Shown here in pieces: positions 16,349-26,700 of a stretch of DNA of 64,000 bases. The stretch lies in NCBI RefSeq assembly GCF_020616335.1, contig NZ_CP085051.1, positions 558,001 through 622,000 on the forward strand. The letters run 5' to 3'. The notes under the pieces were generated by a model. It worked only from the letters and a program-made list of their open reading frames with translations. It searched no databases and had not been told where the DNA came from. Both the position numbers and the translations under genes were made by a program. Position 1 is the first letter of the stretch; every line of letters begins with the position of its first letter. The DNA comes from Corynebacterium uberis. Lineage in GTDB: Bacteria; Actinomycetota; Actinomycetes; Mycobacteriales; Mycobacteriaceae.

Positions 16349-17863
16349 ATGATTGACCACGAGGTCCGCACCCACGCTTCGGCAGAGGACTTCCCCTACA
16401 CAGAACACCTCGCCTACAAGATCGCCGCCGTCGCGGCTGACGAGGTCGACGTCCCCGCCGACACCGCGGAGATGATCATCAACCGCATCATCGACAACGC
16501 CGCCGTCTCCGCCGCGTCCGCCCTGCGCCGCCCCGTCACCGCCGCCCGCGCCCAGGCGCTGGCCCACCCGGTGACCACCGGCGGCGCGGAAGTCTTCGGG
16601 GCCACCGGGGTCTACTCCGCAGAGTGGGCAGCCCTGGCCAACGGCACCGCCGTGCGCGAGTTGGACTTCCATGACACCTTCCTGGCGGCCGAATACTCCC
16701 ACCCCGGCGACAACATCCCGCCGATCATCGCCGTGGCCCAGCACCGCGGCAGCACCGGGCGCGACCTCATCCGCGGGATCGCCACCGGCTACGAGATCCA
16801 GGTCGACCTCACCCGCGGCATGTGCCTGCACGAGCACAAGATTGACCACGTCGCCCACCTGGGCCCCTCCGTCGCCGCCGGGCTGGGCAGCCTCCTCCAC
16901 CTGGACGTTGACACCATCTACCAGGCCATCGGACAGGCCCTGCACACCACCACCGCCACCCGCCAGTCCCGCAAGGGCCTGATCTCCTCCTGGAAGGCCT
17001 TCGCCCCGGCCTTCGCCGGCAAGATGGCCATCGAGGCGATCGACCGCGCCATGCGCGGCGAGGGATCCCCGGCGCCCATCTGGGAAGGCGAGGACGGCTT
17101 CATCGCCTGGATGCTTGGCGGACCGGACGCCTCCTACACCATCCCGCTGCCCGGCCCCGGCGAGCCCAAGCGCGCCATCTTGGACACCTTTACCAAGGAG
17201 CACTCGGCCGAATACCAGTCCCAGGCGCCCATCGACCTGGCGCGCCGCATGCGCCCGGCCGTCCTGGAGGCCACCGGCGGGGACTTGAGCAAGGTGGAGT
17301 CCATTGTCATCCACACCAGCCACCACACCCACTACGTCATTGGCACCGGCTCCAATGATCCGCAGAAGTTCGATCCGGACGCCTCGCGCGAGACGCTTGA
17401 CCACTCCATCATGTACATCTTTGCCGTCGCATTGGAGGACGGGGAGTGGCACCACGAGCGCTCCTACGCGCCGGAGCGTGCCCACCGCCCGGAGACCATT
17501 GAGCTGTGGCGCAAGATCTCCACGGTCGAGGATCCGGAATGGACGCGGCGCTACCACTCCGTTGACCCGGAGGAAAAGGCCTTCGGCGCGCGCGTGGAGA
17601 TCACGCTTTCCGACGCCCGCGTCCTCACCGATGAGCTCGCCCTCGCCGACGCCCACCCCTTGGGCGCGCGCCCGTTCGCGCGCGAGAACTACATCGAGAA
17701 GTTCCGGACGCTGGCGCACGGCGTCGTCGCCCCAGCCGAGCAGGACCGCTTCTTGGAGGCGGCGCAAGCCCTGCCCGATCTTGACGATCTGCGCGAGCTG
17801 AACATTCACCTCGACGATGACGTGCTCGCCCGCGCCCCGCAGACCCCCGAAGGACTGTTCTGA
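16349..17863 (+). CDS. prpD: 2-methylcitrate dehydratase
   Basis: 504-residue MmgE/PrpD-family enzyme that dehydrates 2-methylcitrate in the methylcitrate cycle for propionyl-CoA disposal. Conserved segments include the N-terminal helical domain, [42 protein letters not shown], and the lid region [31 protein letters not shown]. The length is normal for the family. It has a strong Shine-Dalgarno (AAAGGAGG). The stop and the prpB start share one base (TGATG), so prpD-prpB-prpC form one operon, divergent from prpR. Confidence 0.96.
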   Translation: MIDHEVRTHASAEDFPYTEHLAYKIAAVAADEVDVPADTAEMIINRIIDNAAVSAASALRRPVTAARAQALAHPVTTGGAEVFGATGVYSAEWAALANGTAVRELDFHDTFLAAEYSHPGDNIPPIIAVAQHRGSTGRDLIRGIATGYEIQVDLTRGMCLHEHKIDHVAHLGPSVAAGLGSLLHLDVDTIYQAIGQALHTTTATRQSRKGLISSWKAFAPAFAGKMAIEAIDRAMRGEGSPAPIWEGEDGFIAWMLGGPDASYTIPLPGPGEPKRAILDTFTKEHSAEYQSQAPIDLARRMRPAVLEATGGDLSKVESIVIHTSHHTHYVIGTGSNDPQKFDPDASRETLDHSIMYIFAVALEDGEWHHERSYAPERAHRPETIELWRKISTVEDPEWTRRYHSVDPEEKAFGARVEITLSDARVLTDELALADAHPLGARPFARENYIEKFRTLAHGVVAPAEQDRFLEAAQALPDLDDLRELNIHLDDDVLARAPQTPEGLF

Positions 17864-18789
17864 TGACAGCACTGTATTCCACTCCCGTTTCCCCCACGCA
17901 ACGTCGCAGCGCCTTGCGCGCCGGCCTGGCCTCCGGAACCATCCAGCGCCTGCCGGGCGCGTTCTCCCCGCTGGTGGCGCGCGCCATCGAAGATGCCGGC
18001 TTTGAGGGCGTCTACGTCTCCGGGGCTGTCGTCGCCGCAGACCTGGCGCTGCCGGACATCGGCCTGACCACCCTGACTGAGGTCGCCGGGCGCTCCCGCC
18101 AGATCGCCCGCGCGACCAACCTGCCGGTCCTCGTCGACGCCGACACCGGCTTCGGCGAGCCGATGTCCGCGGCGCGCACCGTCTCCGAGTTTGAAGACGC
18201 CGGCGTGGCCGGCTGCCACTTCGAAGACCAGGTCAACCCCAAGCGTTGCGGGCACCTCGACGGCAAGGAGGTCGTCCCCGTCGAATTGATGGTGCGGCGC
18301 ATCTCCGCGGCCGTCGGCGAGCGGCGCGACCCGGAGTTTGTCATCTCCGCGCGCACCGACGCCGCCGGCGTCGAAGGCATAGACAAGGCCATCGACCGGG
18401 CCAAGGCCTATGCGGATGCCGGCGCAGACCTCATCTTCACCGAGGCCCTGCACACCCCCGAGGAGTTCGAGCGCTTCCGCGCCGCCGTGCCCGACGTGCC
18501 GCTGCTGGCCAACATGACCGAGTTTGGCAAGACCGAACTGCTCACCGCCAGCCAGCTCGAAAGCATCGGCTACAACGCGGTGATCTATCCGGTGACCACG
18601 CTGCGCATCGCCATGGGCCAGGTCGAATCTGCCCTGGCCGACATCGCAGCAACCGGCACCCAGACCGACTGGCTGGAGCGCATGCAGCACCGCTCGCGCC
18701 TCTACGAGCTGCTGCGCTACGCCGAATACAACGCGTTTGACCAGCAGGTGTTCACCTACTCGGCGGACTCCTACGACCCCACCCACTGA
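17863..18789 (+). CDS. prpB: 2-methylisocitrate lyase
   Basis: 308 residues, isocitrate lyase/PEP mutase superfamily TIM-barrel. It cleaves 2-methylisocitrate to pyruvate and succinate. The active-site loop KRCGHLDGKEVV carries the catalytic Cys, and Mg-binding residues are seen in VLVDADTGFGEP and HFEDQVNPKRCGH. ARTDAAGVEGIDKAIDRAKAY is typical for PrpB. Translation is probably coupled to prpD by the TGATG junction; prpC follows after 29 nt. Confidence 0.96.
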   Translation: MTALYSTPVSPTQRRSALRAGLASGTIQRLPGAFSPLVARAIEDAGFEGVYVSGAVVAADLALPDIGLTTLTEVAGRSRQIARATNLPVLVDADTGFGEPMSAARTVSEFEDAGVAGCHFEDQVNPKRCGHLDGKEVVPVELMVRRISAAVGERRDPEFVISARTDAAGVEGIDKAIDRAKAYADAGADLIFTEALHTPEEFERFRAAVPDVPLLANMTEFGKTELLTASQLESIGYNAVIYPVTTLRIAMGQVESALADIAATGTQTDWLERMQHRSRLYELLRYAEYNAFDQQVFTYSADSYDPTH

Positions 18790-18818
18790 TCACTTTCCCG
18801 GAAAGGAAGGACTACACC

Positions 18819-19994
18819 ATGAGCACCTCCACCACTCCTGCAACGCCCGCCGCGGACGAGCCGAAGGTCTACAAGGGCCTGGCTGGTGTCGTCGCTGACT
18901 ACACCGCCATCTCCAAGGTCGTCCCGGAAACCAACTCCCTGACCTACCGGGGATACCCCGTCCAGGAACTGGCCCGCTACTGCACCTTCGAAGAGGTGGC
19001 CTACCTGCTGTGGAACGACGAGCTGCCCACCTCTGATGAGCTGCGCCGCTTCTCCGCCCGGGAAAAGGCCCTGCGTCACATCGACCGCGGCCTGATCGAC
19101 TTGGTCCGCGCCATGCCGCTGTCCTGCCACCCCATGGACGTGCTGCGGTCGGCGGTCAGCTACATCGGCGCCCAGGATCCTGAGGCCTACACCAAGGACT
19201 CGGACCACATCCGGCGCACCTCCCTGGAGCTGATGGCCAAGCTGCCCACGGTGGTCGCCCTGGACATTCGCCGCCGCCGCGGCGAGGACTACCTGGAGCC
19301 GTCGGTGAAGAAGGGCTTCGCGGAGAACTTCCTCTACATGGTCTTCGGCGACGGGGAGGACTCCCCGGCAACCAACCGCGCGGACGTGGAGGCCTTTGAC
19401 AAGTCGCTGATCCTCTACGCCGAGCACTCCTTCAACGCCTCGACGTTCACCGCGCGGGTGATCACCTCGTCGATGTCGGACACCTACTCGGCAGTCACCG
19501 GTGCCATCGGCTCGCTCAAGGGCCCCCTGCACGGCGGCGCCAACGAGGCCGTCATGCATACCATGCTGGAGATCGGGGACCCGGACAAGGCCAAGGCCTG
19601 GGTGACGGACGCCCTGGACAACAAGCGCCTGATCATGGGCTTTGGTCACCGCGTGTACAAGAACGGCGATTCGCGGGTGCCCACCATGGAGGCCGCATTC
19701 CGGGAGCTCGCGGAGGCGCACGACGGGGACAAGTGGGTGCAGATGTATGAGATCATGGCGCAGGCCATGGACGAGCGCACCGGCATTAAGCCCAACCTCG
19801 ATTTCCCCACCGGCCCGGCTTATCACCTGCTGGGATTCGAGGTGCAGTTCTTCACCCCGATCTTTGTCATGGCCCGCATCACCGGGTGGACCGCGCACAT
19901 CATTGAGCAAAATGAGCACAACTCGCTCATCCGCCCGCTGTCGGCCTACAACGGCCACGAGCAGCGTCCGGTGCCCAACAAGTCCCTGGAGTAG
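18819..19994 (+). CDS. prpC: 2-methylcitrate synthase
   Basis: 391-residue type II citrate synthase fold. It condenses propionyl-CoA with oxaloacetate to 2-methylcitrate. Catalytic residues sit in GPLHGGANEAVM (His), FGHRVYKNGDSR (His) and NLDFPTGPAYHLLGF (Asp). Its place in the prp operon decides for methylcitrate rather than plain citrate synthase; some side activity on acetyl-CoA is known for the family. It has a GGAAAGGA ribosome-binding site. A terminator follows at 20027-20054. Confidence 0.95.
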   Translation: MSTSTTPATPAADEPKVYKGLAGVVADYTAISKVVPETNSLTYRGYPVQELARYCTFEEVAYLLWNDELPTSDELRRFSAREKALRHIDRGLIDLVRAMPLSCHPMDVLRSAVSYIGAQDPEAYTKDSDHIRRTSLELMAKLPTVVALDIRRRRGEDYLEPSVKKGFAENFLYMVFGDGEDSPATNRADVEAFDKSLILYAEHSFNASTFTARVITSSMSDTYSAVTGAIGSLKGPLHGGANEAVMHTMLEIGDPDKAKAWVTDALDNKRLIMGFGHRVYKNGDSRVPTMEAAFRELAEAHDGDKWVQMYEIMAQAMDERTGIKPNLDFPTGPAYHLLGFEVQFFTPIFVMARITGWTAHIIEQNEHNSLIRPLSAYNGHEQRPVPNKSLE

Positions 19995-20026
19995 GACCGG
20001 CCAGACCAACACATTTGCGTAGTATG

Positions 20027-20054
20027 CCCCGCCTCGGATAAAACCGGGGCGGGG
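20027..20054 (+). terminator. Terminator of the prpDBC operon
   Basis: Eleven-base arms CCCCGCCTCGG and CCGGGGCGGGG with one T-G wobble and an ATAAAA loop. No T-run follows. Confidence 0.65.
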
Positions 20055-20083
20055 ATCCGGCCGTGAGGGGCCAGATACTGGGC

Positions 20084-20089
20084 TAGACT
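20084..20089 (+). promoter_or_regulatory. -10 element of pyc
   Basis: TAGACT; transcription would start near 20096, which is downstream of the ATG at 20092 and so favours the GTG start at 20146, leaving a leader of about 50 nt with a GGAAAGGA ribosome-binding site. Confidence 0.5.
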
Positions 20090-20145
20090 TCATGGACACG
20101 CGTAGTTTCCCTCACTATTCCCACGTGGGAAAGGACTTTTCAAAC

Positions 20146-23100
20146 GTGGTTTCGCCAACACTGCCTTCTTTCAAGAAAATCCTCGTAGCCAACCGCGGAG
20201 AAATCGCCGTTCGGGCGTTTCGTGCTGCCTATGAGGTCGGCGCGCAGACTGTCGCCGTCTATCCCCGGGAGGACCGCAACTCCTTCCACCGTGCGTTTGC
20301 CAATGAGGCCGTGCGCATCGGCGCCGAGGGCTCGCCCGTCAAGGCGTACCTGACTATCTCGGAGATCATCCGAGCGGCCAAGGAGTCTGGCGCAGACGCC
20401 GTCTACCCCGGCTATGGCTTCCTGTCGGAGAATGCGGAGCTGGCCCGCCAGTGCGCGGACAACGGCATCACCTTTGTTGGCCCGCCGCCGGAGGTGCTTG
20501 ACCTCACCGGCGATAAGGCGGCCGCGGTGGAGGCGGCCCGCGAGGCCGGCCTGCCCATCTTGGATGATTCGGCGCCGTCTAAGGACGTCGATGAGCTGGT
20601 CGCCATGGCCGAAGGCCGGGAGTTCCCGCTGTTTGTCAAGGCTGTAGCCGGCGGCGGCGGGCGCGGCATGCGCTTTGTGCCCTCGATGGATCAGCTGCCG
20701 GAGCTGGCTGCGGAGGCCTCCCGCGAGGCGGAGGCCGCGTTCGGCGACGCCAGCGTGTACCTGGAGCGTGCGGTGCTCAACCCGCAGCACATCGAGGTGC
20801 AGATCCTCGGCGATGAGGCCGGCAACGTCATCCACCTCTATGAGCGTGACTGCTCGTTGCAGCGCCGCCATCAGAAGGTCGTGGAGATCGCCCCGGCCCA
20901 GCATCTGGACCCGAAGCTGCGGGAGCGCATCTGCGCGGACGCCGTGGCGTTTTGCCGCCACATTGGCTACCAGGGTGCCGGCACCGTGGAGTTTTTGGTT
21001 GATGATCAAGGCAAGCACGTCTTCATTGAGATGAACCCGCGCATCCAGGTCGAGCACACCGTCACCGAGGAGGTCACGGGTGTGGATCTGGTCAAGGCGC
21101 AGCTGCGCATCGCGGCGGGTGCCACCTTGGATCAGTTGGATCTGCGCCAGGAGGACATCACCACGGAGGGTGCGGCGTTGCAGTGCCGCATCACCACGGA
21201 GGATCCCAACAATGGGTTCCGCCCGGATTCCGGCACCATCACGGCGTACCGCTCGCCGGGTGGCGCGGGCGTGCGCCTGGATGGGGCGGCCTCTCTCGGC
21301 GGGGAGATCACCCCGAACTTTGACTCGCTGCTGGTCAAGATGACCTGCCGGGGTACCAACTTTGCCGGCGCCGTGGCGCGCGCGCAGCGGGCGCTCAATG
21401 AGTTCACCGTCAACGGGGTGGCCACCAATATCGGCTTCCTGCGGGCGCTGCTGCGCGAGGATGACTTCCTGCACTCGCGCATTTCCACCAGCTTCATCGC
21501 GGATCACCCGTGGCTGCTGCAGGCGCCCCCGGCCGACGATGAGCCCTCCCGCATCCTGGACTACCTGGCCAACATGACGGTGAACAAGCCGCACGGCCCG
21601 CGGCCCACCGACCTGATGCCGGTGGACAAGCTGCCGGAGTTGCCCACGGGTGAACTCAAGCGGGGCTCACGCGACCGGCTGCTGCAGCTTGGCCCCAAGA
21701 AGTTCGCTGAGGAGCTGCGCGCGCAGGACGCCCTGGCGGTCACGGACACCACGTTCCGCGATGCGCACCAGTCCTTGTTGGCCACGCGGGTGCGCAGTTC
21801 TGCGCTGATCCCGCCGGCCAAGGCCGTCGCTGCGCTCACGCCGAACCTGTTGTCGGTGGAGGCCTGGGGCGGGGCGACCTATGACGTGGCCATGCGCTTC
21901 CTCCACGAGGATCCGTGGGCGCGCCTGGATTCCCTGCGTGAGGCGCTGCCGAACGTCAATATCCAAATGCTGCTGCGCGGGCGCAACACCGTCGGATACA
22001 CCCCGTACCCCACCACAGTGTGCCGCGCCTTCGTGCGCGAGGCCGCCGACTCCGGGGTGGACATCTTCCGCATCTTTGATGCCCTCAATGACGTCTCCCA
22101 GATGCGCCCGGCTATCGACGCCGTCTTGGAGACGGGCTCCACCATCGCCGAGGTCGCCATGGCTTACTCGGGCGACCTGACGGACCCGGCAGAAAAGCTC
22201 TACACGCTGGACTACTACCTGGGTCTTGCCGAGCAGATCGTCGAGTCCGGCGCGCACATCCTGGCGGTCAAGGACATGGCCGGGCTGCTGCGCCCCGCGG
22301 CGGCAAAGAAGCTGGTGACGGCCCTGCGCAAGGAGTTCGACCTGCCGGTGCACGTGCACACCCACGACACCGCCGGCGGCCAGCTGGCCACCTATCTCGC
22401 CGCCGCGGATGCGGGTGCCGACGCCGTCGATGGCGCCTCTGCCCCCATGTCCGGCACCACCTCCCAGCCCTCCCTGTCGGCCATCGTCGCCGCCTTTGCC
22501 CACACCTACCGCGACACCGGCATCAGCCTGGACGCCGTGGGTGACTTGGAGCCCTACTGGGAGGCCGTGCGCAACCTCTACGCGCCGTTCGAGTCGGGCA
22601 TCCCCGGGCCCACCGGGCGGGTCTACCACCACGAGATCCCGGGTGGCCAGCTGTCGAACCTGCGCGCCCAGGCCACGGCGCTGGGCTTGGCGGACCGCTT
22701 CGAGCTCATCGAAAACACCTACGCGGATGTCAACGAGCTGCTGGGGCGCCCCACCAAGGTCACCCCGTCGTCCAAGGTGGTCGGCGACCTGGCGCTCTAC
22801 CTGGTGGGCGCCGGCGTGACGGCCGCGGAGTTTGCCAAGGATCCGCAGAAGTATGACATCCCGGATTCCGTCATCGCCTTCCTGCGCGGTGACCTGGGTA
22901 CGCCTCCCGGCGGCTGGCCCGAGGAGCTGCGCGATAAGGCACTCAAGGGCCGCAAGCAGGGCAAGGATCCGCTTGCCGCGATCCCGGATGAGGAGGCCGC
23001 GCACCTGGAGTCGGAGGACACCAAGGAGCGCCGCGGCGCGCTCGATCGCCTGCTCTTCCCCAAGCCGGCCGAGGAGTTCGCCGACCACCGCCGCATGTTC

Positions 23101-23556
23101 GGCGACGTATCCAAGCTCGGCGACCGCGAGTTCTTCTACGGCTTGGTCGAAGGCGAGGAGATCTCGATCTCCCTGCCGGGCTCCTCGCGCAACATGAACG
23201 TGCGCCTGGATGCGGTCGGCGAGCCGGATGAAAAGGGCATGCGTTCGGTGGTGTGCACCGTCAACGGCCAGGTGCGCCCCATGAAGGTGCGCGACGAGTC
23301 CGTCGAGTCCGTCACCGCCACCGCGGAGAAGGCCAACCCGGCCGTGGCCGGCCAGGTCGCCGCGCCATTCGCCGGCGTGGTCACCCCGTCGGTGGCCGTG
23401 GGCGATGAGGTCAAGGCCGGCGATCCGGTGGCCGTCATCGAGGCGATGAAGATGGAGGCCACCATTTCTGCCACCATCGACGGCACCATCCAACGGGTGG
23501 CCATCACGCAGGCCACCAAGGTGGAAGGCGGCGATCTCATCGTGGAGATCGCATAG
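20146..23556 (+). CDS. pyc: Pyruvate carboxylase
   Basis: 1136-residue biotin enzyme that carboxylates pyruvate to oxaloacetate, the main anaplerotic reaction of corynebacteria. Order of domains: biotin carboxylase (about 1-455; KKILVANRGE, KAVAGGGGRGMRF, EMNPRIQVEHTVTEEVTG), carboxyltransferase barrel (about 530-800; VTDTTFRDAHQSLLATR, HVHTHDTAGG), allosteric/PC tetramerisation region, and biotinyl domain with EAMKMEA near the C-terminus. A GTG start (MVSPTLPSFKK) is chosen over an in-frame ATG 54 nt upstream: it has GGAAAGGA 11 nt before it and matches the length of the C. glutamicum protein. A bidirectional terminator follows. Confidence 0.97.
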   Translation: MVSPTLPSFKKILVANRGEIAVRAFRAAYEVGAQTVAVYPREDRNSFHRAFANEAVRIGAEGSPVKAYLTISEIIRAAKESGADAVYPGYGFLSENAELARQCADNGITFVGPPPEVLDLTGDKAAAVEAAREAGLPILDDSAPSKDVDELVAMAEGREFPLFVKAVAGGGGRGMRFVPSMDQLPELAAEASREAEAAFGDASVYLERAVLNPQHIEVQILGDEAGNVIHLYERDCSLQRRHQKVVEIAPAQHLDPKLRERICADAVAFCRHIGYQGAGTVEFLVDDQGKHVFIEMNPRIQVEHTVTEEVTGVDLVKAQLRIAAGATLDQLDLRQEDITTEGAALQCRITTEDPNNGFRPDSGTITAYRSPGGAGVRLDGAASLGGEITPNFDSLLVKMTCRGTNFAGAVARAQRALNEFTVNGVATNIGFLRALLREDDFLHSRISTSFIADHPWLLQAPPADDEPSRILDYLANMTVNKPHGPRPTDLMPVDKLPELPTGELKRGSRDRLLQLGPKKFAEELRAQDALAVTDTTFRDAHQSLLATRVRSSALIPPAKAVAALTPNLLSVEAWGGATYDVAMRFLHEDPWARLDSLREALPNVNIQMLLRGRNTVGYTPYPTTVCRAFVREAADSGVDIFRIFDALNDVSQMRPAIDAVLETGSTIAEVAMAYSGDLTDPAEKLYTLDYYLGLAEQIVESGAHILAVKDMAGLLRPAAAKKLVTALRKEFDLPVHVHTHDTAGGQLATYLAAADAGADAVDGASAPMSGTTSQPSLSAIVAAFAHTYRDTGISLDAVGDLEPYWEAVRNLYAPFESGIPGPTGRVYHHEIPGGQLSNLRAQATALGLADRFELIENTYADVNELLGRPTKVTPSSKVVGDLALYLVGAGVTAAEFAKDPQKYDIPDSVIAFLRGDLGTPPGGWPEELRDKALKGRKQGKDPLAAIPDEEAAHLESEDTKERRGALDRLLFPKPAEEFADHRRMFGDVSKLGDREFFYGLVEGEEISISLPGSSRNMNVRLDAVGEPDEKGMRSVVCTVNGQVRPMKVRDESVESVTATAEKANPAVAGQVAAPFAGVVTPSVAVGDEVKAGDPVAVIEAMKMEATISATIDGTIQRVAITQATKVEGGDLIVEIA

Positions 23557-23577
23557 CCCCCACTTCGCGGGCAATGT

Positions 23578-23624
23578 CACAAGCCCCCAGCAGCGGAAAG
23601 AAATACCGCTGTTGGGGGCTTGTG
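23578..23624. terminator. Bidirectional terminator between convergent pyc and accBC
   Basis: Nineteen-base arms (CACAAGCCCCCAGCAGCGG and CCGCTGTTGGGGGCTTGTG) around a 9-nt loop; one mismatch. It sits between two convergent stop codons and can serve both strands. Confidence 0.85.
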
Positions 23625-23643
23625 CTAGCTGGTAGGCGCTGGC

Positions 23644-25428
23644 CTAGTCTGTGATCTCCAGCATCGTATCGCCCTTGGCCACGCCGTCGCCCGCGGCGAC
23701 GGCCAGCCCGGTCACGGTGCCAGCCTTGTGCGCCTTGACTGGGTTTTCCATCTTCATGGCCTCCAGGACCACGATCACGTCGCCTTCGGCAACGCTCTGG
23801 CCTTCCTCCGCATTGACCTTGATCACCGTGCCCTGCATGGGAGCCACCACGGCGTCGCTGGAGGCGGCAGGGCCGGCACCGGCGGTGCGGGCGCGCTTGC
23901 GCTTGCGGGGCGCGGCACCGCCAACGCCGAAGGTAGCGGGCAGGGCGACCTCGATGCGGCGCCCGTCGACCTCCACGGTGATGCGATTGCGCTCGGTGGG
24001 GGAGGAGGCGTCGGCAAGCGGATCCTCCTCGACGTAGGGGGTCAGCGGGTTGTCCCACTCCTCTTCGATCCACCGGGTGTAGACGTCAAAGTGATCCTCG
24101 TCGCCCGTGAAAGCCGGTTCGGTGACCACGCGGCGGTGGAAATCCAGGACGGTGGGCAGGCCTTCGACCTGGAACTCGGCCAGGGCGCGGCGGGCGCGCT
24201 GGAGGGCTTCGGTACGCGTGGCGCCCCAGACGATGAGCTTGGCCAGCATGGAGTCGAATTGGCCGCCGACGACGCTGCCGCCGCGCACCCCGGAATCCAC
24301 GCGCACGCCCGGGCCGGTGGGCTCGTGGTAGGCGGTGATGGTGCCGGGCGCGGGCATGAAGTGTGCCCCCGGGTCCTCGCCGTTGATGCGAAACTCGATG
24401 GCATGGCCGCGCGGGGTGATCTCTTCGGGCAGGTCAAGGCGGTGGCCTTCGGCGATGCGGAACTGGGCGCGCACCAGGTCGATGCCCGAGGTGGCCTCGG
24501 TGACGGGGTGCTCGACCTGGAGGCGGGTGTTGACCTCCAGGAAAGAGATCAGGCCATCGGCACCCACCAGGTATTCCACCGTGCCCGCGCCGACGTAGCC
24601 GGCCTCCCGGCAGATGGCGATGGCGGACTCGTGCAGGCGGGAGCGCTGCTCCGCGGTGAGGAAGGGGGCGGGGGACTCCTCCACGAGCTTTTGGAAGCGC
24701 CGCTGCAAAGAGCAGTCGCGGTCGCCGACCACAACCACCGTGCCGTGGGTATCAGCTAGCACCTGGCACTCGACGTGGCGGGCGCGGTCCAAGTAGCGCT
24801 CCACAAAGCACTCGCCGCGGCCGAAGGCGGCCGTGGCCTCCCGGGTGGCGGACTCGAAAAGCTCCGGGACTTCCTCGATGGTGTGGGCGACCTTCATGCC
24901 TCGCCCGCCGCCGCCGAAGGCTGCCTTGATAGCAATGGGCAAACCATGGGTGCGGGCGAAGTCCACCACTTCCGCGGCGCTATCCACCGGGTGATGGGTA
25001 CCCGGGGCCATGGGGGCGCCCACCCGCTCGGCGATGGCGCGGGCGGTGACCTTGTCGCCCAGGGCAGCGATCGCCTCCGGAGACGGGCCGATCCAGGTCA
25101 GGCCGGCGGCTTGCACGTCGCGGGCGAAGTCAGCGTTTTCCGCCAGGAATCCGTACCCGGGGTGCACGGCATCCGCGCCGGCTCGCTCGGCCACGGCGAT
25201 GATGGCCGCGCCGTTGAGGTAGGTCTGTGCTGCGGTGTCGCCACCAAGAGCGAAGGCCTCATCGGCCAGGCGCACGAAGGGCGCGTCCACATCAGAATCC
25301 GCATAGACGGCCACGGAGCTGATGCCGGCGTCAGCGGCGGCGCGGATGATGCGGACGGCGATTTCGCCGCGGTTGGCCACCAGGACCTTGGTGATGGGCC
25401 GGTTAGTGGTGTTGCCTGTCACGGGCAC
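23644..25428 (-). CDS. accBC: Acyl-CoA carboxylase alpha subunit (biotin carboxylase + biotin carboxyl carrier)
   Basis: 594-residue AccA3-type subunit shared by the acetyl-, propionyl- and long-chain acyl-CoA carboxylases for fatty acid and mycolic acid synthesis. The biotin carboxylase domain (about 14-460) shows [39 protein letters not shown] and [14 protein letters not shown]; a basic linker (RKRKRARTA) leads to a biotinyl domain with [15 protein letters not shown]. Of several in-frame GTG codons, 25428 ([14 protein letters not shown]) fits: it is 11 nt after AAGGAGG and gives the family length. A TATGTT -10 lies at 25468-25473. Partner beta and epsilon genes lie 6-7 kb away. Confidence 0.95.
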   Translation of the reverse strand: MPVTGNTTNRPITKVLVANRGEIAVRIIRAAADAGISSVAVYADSDVDAPFVRLADEAFALGGDTAAQTYLNGAAIIAVAERAGADAVHPGYGFLAENADFARDVQAAGLTWIGPSPEAIAALGDKVTARAIAERVGAPMAPGTHHPVDSAAEVVDFARTHGLPIAIKAAFGGGGRGMKVAHTIEEVPELFESATREATAAFGRGECFVERYLDRARHVECQVLADTHGTVVVVGDRDCSLQRRFQKLVEESPAPFLTAEQRSRLHESAIAICREAGYVGAGTVEYLVGADGLISFLEVNTRLQVEHPVTEATSGIDLVRAQFRIAEGHRLDLPEEITPRGHAIEFRINGEDPGAHFMPAPGTITAYHEPTGPGVRVDSGVRGGSVVGGQFDSMLAKLIVWGATRTEALQRARRALAEFQVEGLPTVLDFHRRVVTEPAFTGDEDHFDVYTRWIEEEWDNPLTPYVEEDPLADASSPTERNRITVEVDGRRIEVALPATFGVGGAAPRKRKRARTAGAGPAASSDAVVAPMQGTVIKVNAEEGQSVAEGDVIVVLEAMKMENPVKAHKAGTVTGLAVAAGDGVAKGDTMLEITD

Positions 25429-25797
25429 GGGGCAGACACCCTCCTTAGGGCGATCGATGAACAACGAAACATAAAAACTCACAACTGGGAATCCACAGTG
25501 GTGCCGGGTGCGGCGCGCAGTGGGCGCCGCACCAGCGCCGATCCGGCGCCGACCAGGCATCACACCGGTGCCAGGCGGCCCGAAGACTGCCAAAGACAGC
25601 ACTGTGTAGCCCGCCGGCCAGCTGGGTGCCGGCGCGACCCCACGCGGTTGAGCAGCGTGGAACGGGCATATAAGACGTATCGGCGCAGCAGGCAGCGGCG
25701 TTAGCGGGACCCTGTCAGGCCCAGTTACGGGCACACACCTTACACGCAGGTCGCTGTTTTTTAGCCCTCGAACGGGCGCCTGGACGCAAAGTTGGTA
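25429..25797. other. Intergenic stretch upstream of accBC
   Basis: 369 bp between the stop of thtR and the start of accBC, both on the minus strand. Apart from the accBC promoter near 25470 I see no gene and no strong terminator for thtR. Confidence 0.5.
25468..25473 (-). promoter_or_regulatory. Candidate -10 element of accBC
   Basis: TATGTT on the minus strand, giving a leader of about 33 nt with an AAGGAGG ribosome-binding site. A TGTGGA hexamer 18 bp upstream could be the -35. A fatty-acid-responsive operator is possible here by analogy with C. glutamicum, but none was recognised. Confidence 0.35.
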
Positions 25798-26700
25798 CTA
25801 AAGGTCCTTGGTGGAGTCTCCGGAAGGACCTGCGCCGACCTCGATGGGCATGGCGATCATGTTTCCCCACTCGGCCCAGGAGCCGTCATAATTGCGCACC
25901 TGCTCGAATCCCAGCAGCGCGGTGAGCACGAACCAGCTGTGCGCGGAGCGGTCCCCGAGCTGGCAATAGGTCACCGTCGGGGCCTGTGGGTCGAGTTGCC
26001 CGAAGGCCTGCGCAATCTCGTCGCGGCTGCGGAAGTTGCTGTTGGGGTACACCGCGGACGCCCAGTTGCGGTTGACCGCCCCGGGGATGTGACCCGTGCG
26101 CTGCACGGGGGTGACTACCCCCGGGCGTGGGGCGGTGTTGCCGCTGAATTCCTCCGGGGAGCGCACATCGAGGATCTGAGTTCCCCCGGTGCGCGTGCCC
26201 GCGAGGATTTCGGAGAAGAAGGCGCGGGCGGGGGCGTCGAGACGCGGAACCACCGGGTAATCAGACTCTGGATACTCCGGAACGGCGTAGGAGGTGTCGC
26301 GTTCCTCGGCCATCCAGGCGTCGCGCCCGCCGTCGAGAATGCGCACGTCGGGGTGCCCGAAGAGGGTGAACACCCACAGGGTGTAGGCGGCCCAGGAATT
26401 GGCGCGGTCGCCATAGATGACCACCGTGTCATCGCGGCGGATGCCCTTGGCGCGCATGAGGGCGGCGAAGGCCTCCCCGTCGATGATGTCGCGGGTGACC
26501 GGGTGGGAGAGGTCCCGGCGCCAGTCGATGCGCACGGCGCTGGGCAGGTGACCGATGTCATAGAGGAGGGCGTCCTCGTCGGATTCGACGACCCGCAACC
26601 CCGGGGTGCCCAGGCGGGCAGACAACCACGAGGCACTGACCAGCCGCTCCGGGTGGGCGTACTGCGCAAACTGCGGGTGAGGGTCAAAGGGTACGGGCAC
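25798..26700 (-). CDS. thtR: Thiosulfate sulfurtransferase (rhodanese)
   Basis: 300-residue two-domain rhodanese; transfers sulfane sulfur from thiosulfate to acceptors in the cytoplasm. The inactive N-terminal domain (about 18-135) and the catalytic C-terminal domain (about 165-290) are both complete; the catalytic Cys is C246 in TYCQLGDRSAHSWFVL, a thiosulfate-type loop with Arg two positions after Gly-Asp. The neighbourhood accBC-thtR is conserved in corynebacteria. The start ATG has GTGGAG upstream. Confidence 0.93.
   Translation of the reverse strand: MPVPFDPHPQFAQYAHPERLVSASWLSARLGTPGLRVVESDEDALLYDIGHLPSAVRIDWRRDLSHPVTRDIIDGEAFAALMRAKGIRRDDTVVIYGDRANSWAAYTLWVFTLFGHPDVRILDGGRDAWMAEERDTSYAVPEYPESDYPVVPRLDAPARAFFSEILAGTRTGGTQILDVRSPEEFSGNTAPRPGVVTPVQRTGHIPGAVNRNWASAVYPNSNFRSRDEIAQAFGQLDPQAPTVTYCQLGDRSAHSWFVLTALLGFEQVRNYDGSWAEWGNMIAMPIEVGAGPSGDSTKDL

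Noticed and set aside
16313..20099. Long minus-strand open frames opposite prpD, prpB and prpC
   Set aside because: Antisense shadows; the plus strand encodes three well-recognised enzymes.
20092..20145. ATG at 20092 as the pyruvate carboxylase start
   Set aside because: It lies only 2 nt after the TAGACT -10 hexamer, so upstream of the expected transcript start, and the extra residues do not match the family.
20140..23580. Long minus-strand open frames opposite pyc
   Set aside because: Mirror frames of a strongly biased coding sequence; no recognisable domains.
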